Shown here: piece after piece, positions 61,612 through 64,000 of the stretch
Layout: the number at the start of each line of letters is the position of its first letter
Position numbering within the stretch: position 1 is the first letter of the stretch
Assembly: GCA_965216585.1 (NCBI GenBank)
Contig: CBDCGC010000002.1
Location: 611,334 to 675,333, forward strand
Length of the DNA stretch: 64,000 nucleotides
Origin: CADEER01 sp965216585
GTDB lineage: Bacteria; Desulfobacterota; Binatia; HRBIN30; CADEER01
Direction of reading: 5' to 3'
The notes under the pieces: model-generated
What the model saw: the letters and a program-made list of their open reading frames with translations, nothing else
What the model was told of the DNA's origin: nothing
Database searches by the model: none
Program-made: the position numbers and the translations under genes

Positions 61612-62802
61612 ATGGCAAAGCAAGCAGTCGTCGTTTCCACGGCGCGCACGCCCATCGGCAAAGCGTTCCGCGGGGCGTTCAACCTGACCCACGGGGCCGA
61701 TCTGCTCGGCCACGCAATCGAGCACGCGATCGAGCGGGCCGGCATCGAAGGCGGGGACGTCGAAGACGTCATTACCGGCTGTGGGCTGCCGGAGGGTTCG
61801 ACGGGCAACAACGTCGCCCGCGTCGGCGCACTGCGCGCGGGCTGTCCGGTGACGACGTCCGGCACGACCATCAACCGCTACTGCTCATCGGGCCTGCAGG
61901 CGGTATCGGTCGCGGCCCAGCGCATCCTCGTCGACGACGTGCCGGTGATGGTCGCCAGCGGCGTCGAGTCGATCTCGCGCGTGCAGGCCTCGCTCAACCT
62001 CAACGAATACATCAATCCCTGGGTGCAAGAGCACAAGCCCGAGATCTACATGGGGATGGGCGACACCGCCGAGGTCGTCGCCGAACGCTACGGCGTCACG
62101 CGCCAATCGCAGGACGAGTACGCCGTGTCGTCACAGGACCGCACGGCGGCGGCGATCGCCTCGGGCGCGCTGGCCGATGAGATCGTGCCGATGCACGTGA
62201 CGATGGAAAAGAAGGACAAAGCCACGGGCGAAGTGTCTCAGGTCGAGCTCGACTTCGCCGTCGACGAAGGACCGCGCGCCGGCACCAACCTGGAAGGGCT
62301 CGCCAAGCTCAAGGGTGCATTCAAGGAAGGCGGAACGGTCACCGCCGGCAACGCTTCGCAGCTCTCCGACGGTGCGGCCGCCCTCGTCATGATGAGCGAC
62401 AAAGAAGCCGAGAAGCGCAACCTGAAGCCACTCGGCGCCTACCACGGGCTCGTCATCTCTGGGTGCGAACCCGACGAGATGGGGATTGGTCCGGTCTTCG
62501 CCGTTCCCACGTTGCTCGAGCGCCAGGGCAAGAAGCTCGACGACATCGATCTGATCGAGCTCAACGAAGCGTTTGCCTCGCAGACCGTCTACATCCGCGA
62601 TCGTCTCGGTCTCGATCCCGACAAGCTGAACGTCAACGGTGGTGCAATTTCCATCGGGCATCCCTACGGCATGACCGGGGCGCGACAAACCGGTGCGATT
62701 CTCCTCGAGCTACGGCGCCGCAAGAAGAAGTGGGGCATCGTCACCATGTGCATCGGCGGCGGCATGGGCGCCGCGGCACTGTTTGAAGCGTTCCCAGCCT
62801 GA
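61612..62802 (+). CDS. Thiolase (acetyl-CoA C-acyltransferase)
   Basis: A 396-aa thiolase that cleaves or joins beta-ketoacyl-CoA. The nucleophile Cys91 is in NRYCSSGLQ, His350 in SIGHPYGMTGA, and the second Cys380 in CIGGGMGAA. The length and ordering suit FadA-like or acetoacetyl-CoA thiolases, but direction of use is open. The ATG is preceded by AGGAGACC. It lies downstream of the nitronate monooxygenase gene and upstream of the MFS gene, all on the plus strand. Its presence with the acyl-CoA synthetase fits beta-oxidation in this organism. Confidence 0.95.
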   Translation: MAKQAVVVSTARTPIGKAFRGAFNLTHGADLLGHAIEHAIERAGIEGGDVEDVITGCGLPEGSTGNNVARVGALRAGCPVTTSGTTINRYCSSGLQAVSVAAQRILVDDVPVMVASGVESISRVQASLNLNEYINPWVQEHKPEIYMGMGDTAEVVAERYGVTRQSQDEYAVSSQDRTAAAIASGALADEIVPMHVTMEKKDKATGEVSQVELDFAVDEGPRAGTNLEGLAKLKGAFKEGGTVTAGNASQLSDGAAALVMMSDKEAEKRNLKPLGAYHGLVISGCEPDEMGIGPVFAVPTLLERQGKKLDDIDLIELNEAFASQTVYIRDRLGLDPDKLNVNGGAISIGHPYGMTGARQTGAILLELRRRKKKWGIVTMCIGGGMGAAALFEAFPA

Positions 62803-62911
62803 GGCTCCGATCGACATCGGCACCGTTTGCGAATGCTGTTCGGTGGCAGAACCGCCCCCGCCTGCAGCGTCGAGCCGTGCTCGCCGGCGCAGCGCTTGCG
62901 GCCGGCGGTCG

Positions 62912-62927
62912 ATGACCGGCCGGTCAT
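62912..62927. promoter_or_regulatory. Perfect 16-bp palindrome, candidate operator
   Basis: ATGACCGGCCGGTCAT reads the same on both strands and covers the first two bases of the MFS start codon. The length, symmetry and TGACCGGCCGGTCA core resemble operators of TetR-type repressors. No regulator gene is in view. Repression by a dimer bound here would block translation start or early transcription of the transporter. Confidence 0.45.
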
Positions 62928-64000
62928 GACCGGAGATGCGCGCCGCCGCCTGGCGGTTGCCCTGGTGATCACTTGCGCTGGCGCGCAACCGGTGTTCATC
63001 ACCTCGGCGCTGATCGTTCAGATCGCCGCCGAGCTGATCTTCGACGTCGAGAAGCTGGGCATCGCTGTCGGCGCCTACTTCATCGCCGGGACCCTTACCT
63101 CATCGCCGATGGGGCGTTGGAGCGAACGCCTCGGTCCGACCGCCTCCCTCAAAGCCGGCGGCCTGCTGAGCGCAATGTGTCTGGCGCTCATCGCCGGCGC
63201 CTGGAGCTTCCCCACCCTCTGCGCCTGCATGGTCCTCGGCGGTGTGTGCAACGCGCTTTGCCAGACAGCGGCCAACCTCTACGTCACCCGTTCGATCGAC
63301 GTCTCGCGCCGCGGTCTGGCGATCGCCCTGAAGCAGTCGGCGATTCCGGCCGCTACGCTGGTCGGCGGCCTGGCATTGCCGCTGATCGCATTGACCGTCG
63401 GTTGGCGCTGGGCATTCGTTCTCTGCGCCGCCGTTGCCGCCGTTACGACCTTGATGGTACCAGAGGTCAGGGGCGACCTTTCCGGTGCCGTGGACGACGG
63501 GCGCAGCCGCGCCCGACTGGCCGCCATGCTCCTGCTCGCTCTGACCGCCAGCCTGGGAGCCGCGGCCGCCGGCTGTCTCGCTTCGTTCGCCGTCGCCGGT
63601 GCCACCCGCATCGGCTTTGCCGCAGCGAGTGCCGGTTGGCTGACTGCGTTGGGAGCGTTCCTCGCCGTTACCACCCGCATCTTCATGGGCTACCGCGCCG
63701 ACCAGCGCAGCGGCGGGCATCTCCCGGTGGTCGCCGGCATGTTGGCCGTCGCCTGCCTGGGGGGCATCGGCCTGCGCTTTCAGAGCCCCGCCATCTTCGC
63801 CCTGGCGGTACCGGTCGTCTTCGCCGCCGGTTGGGGGTGGCCGGGACTGTTCAACCTCGCCGTCATCGCCCACAACCCCGTCGCGCCGGCGGCCGCGACC
63901 GGCTTCACGCAGACCGGAACCTATGCCGGCGCCGCACTGGGACCCATGCTCTTCGGCCTGGTGGCGACCCAATGGTCGTGGACGGCGGCGTGGACGCTGG
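62926..64000 (+). CDS. MFS transporter (3' end cut by window edge)
   Basis: At least 358 codons of a polytopic transporter of the major facilitator superfamily. The first helix contains LAVALVITCAG. The loop between helices 2 and 3 has the G-x-x-x-(D/E)-R-x-G-like motif as SPMGRWSERLGP. About ten hydrophobic segments are visible, with the last one near VATQWSWTAAW. The start is taken as ATG at 62926, which overlaps the palindrome; no strong ribosome binding site is seen. The frame stays open to the window end. The substrate is unknown; export of a small molecule or uptake of an acid is equally likely. Confidence 0.85.
   Translation, partial: MTGDARRRLAVALVITCAGAQPVFITSALIVQIAAELIFDVEKLGIAVGAYFIAGTLTSSPMGRWSERLGPTASLKAGGLLSAMCLALIAGAWSFPTLCACMVLGGVCNALCQTAANLYVTRSIDVSRRGLAIALKQSAIPAATLVGGLALPLIALTVGWRWAFVLCAAVAAVTTLMVPEVRGDLSGAVDDGRSRARLAAMLLLALTASLGAAAAGCLASFAVAGATRIGFAAASAGWLTALGAFLAVTTRIFMGYRADQRSGGHLPVVAGMLAVACLGGIGLRFQSPAIFALAVPVVFAAGWGWPGLFNLAVIAHNPVAPAAATGFTQTGTYAGAALGPMLFGLVATQWSWTAAWTL

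Noticed and set aside
1..64000. tRNA, rRNA, prophage, secretion-system, biosynthetic cluster or restriction genes
   Set aside because: Looked for by eye on both strands; no characteristic motif or cluster was recognised, although a covariance search was not possible.

Overview
The window reads as one contig of a GC-rich, Gram-negative-type bacterium. The repertoire includes an aconitase, outer-membrane lipoprotein-sorting and HupE/UreJ proteins, a probable F420-dependent LLM oxidoreductase, DUF3604, PPK2, thiolase, and secreted proteins with Thr-Pro linkers and dockerin-like ends. This mix resembles deltaproteobacterial-type environmental lineages (Myxococcota- or Candidatus Binatota-like). 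That placement is inference from gene content; no marker search was possible. No rRNA, tRNA, CRISPR array, phage or insertion sequence was recognised.

Region 1 (1-17,620) is mostly housekeeping genes on the minus strand: aconitase (cut by the window edge), a LolA-like protein, pgsA, hflX, dnaE, guaA, guaB, der, era and a small membrane protein. A gamma-carbonic-anhydrase-like gene on the plus strand and a 979-aa secreted ELWxxDGT-repeat protein interrupt the run. Several neighbours overlap or nearly touch (hflX/pgsA, guaB/guaA, era/der), as in co-transcribed and translationally coupled genes.

Region 2 (17,690-40,830) is the accessory centre. Three minus-strand genes overlap by a few bases: a 2936-aa secreted protein (DNRLRE, Thr-Pro linker, Ig-like domains, LVIVD-like propeller), a 449-aa membrane-anchored HEAT-repeat protein, and a 4101-aa secreted protein (about 13 carboxypeptidase-regulatory-like domains, Ig/PKD domains, Thr-Pro linker, beta-helix passenger, Thr-Pro tail). 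The last one contains about 3.5 nearly identical 588-bp tandem repeats. The C-terminal end of the 2936-aa protein and the whole HEAT gene look clearly lower in GC than their surroundings, which suggests an exchangeable module. Short GTCAGT-type repeats lie upstream of, downstream of and inside these genes.

Region 3 (40,830-50,000) is mixed and partly decayed. It holds an AGCS symporter with two frameshifts, an internally deleted glycosyltransferase remnant, a D-2-hydroxyacid dehydrogenase, an unknown membrane protein coupled to a HAD-IB phosphatase, CBS and PGPGW proteins, HupE/UreJ-like and parvulin-like proteins, a frameshifted lipoprotein/beta-propeller gene, and a DUF420-like protein.

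Region 4 (50,230-64,000) carries a secreted matrixin-like metalloprotease with a dockerin-like tail and metabolic genes: dienelactone hydrolase, acyl-CoA synthetase with GST, DUF3604 with a glutamine amidotransferase, LLM oxidoreductase, PPK2, nitronate monooxygenase, thiolase and a truncated MFS transporter. A perfect 16-bp palindrome sits on the transporter start codon. Together these point to a free-living heterotroph that activates and degrades acyl and xenobiotic-like substrates and invests heavily in very large exported repeat proteins.
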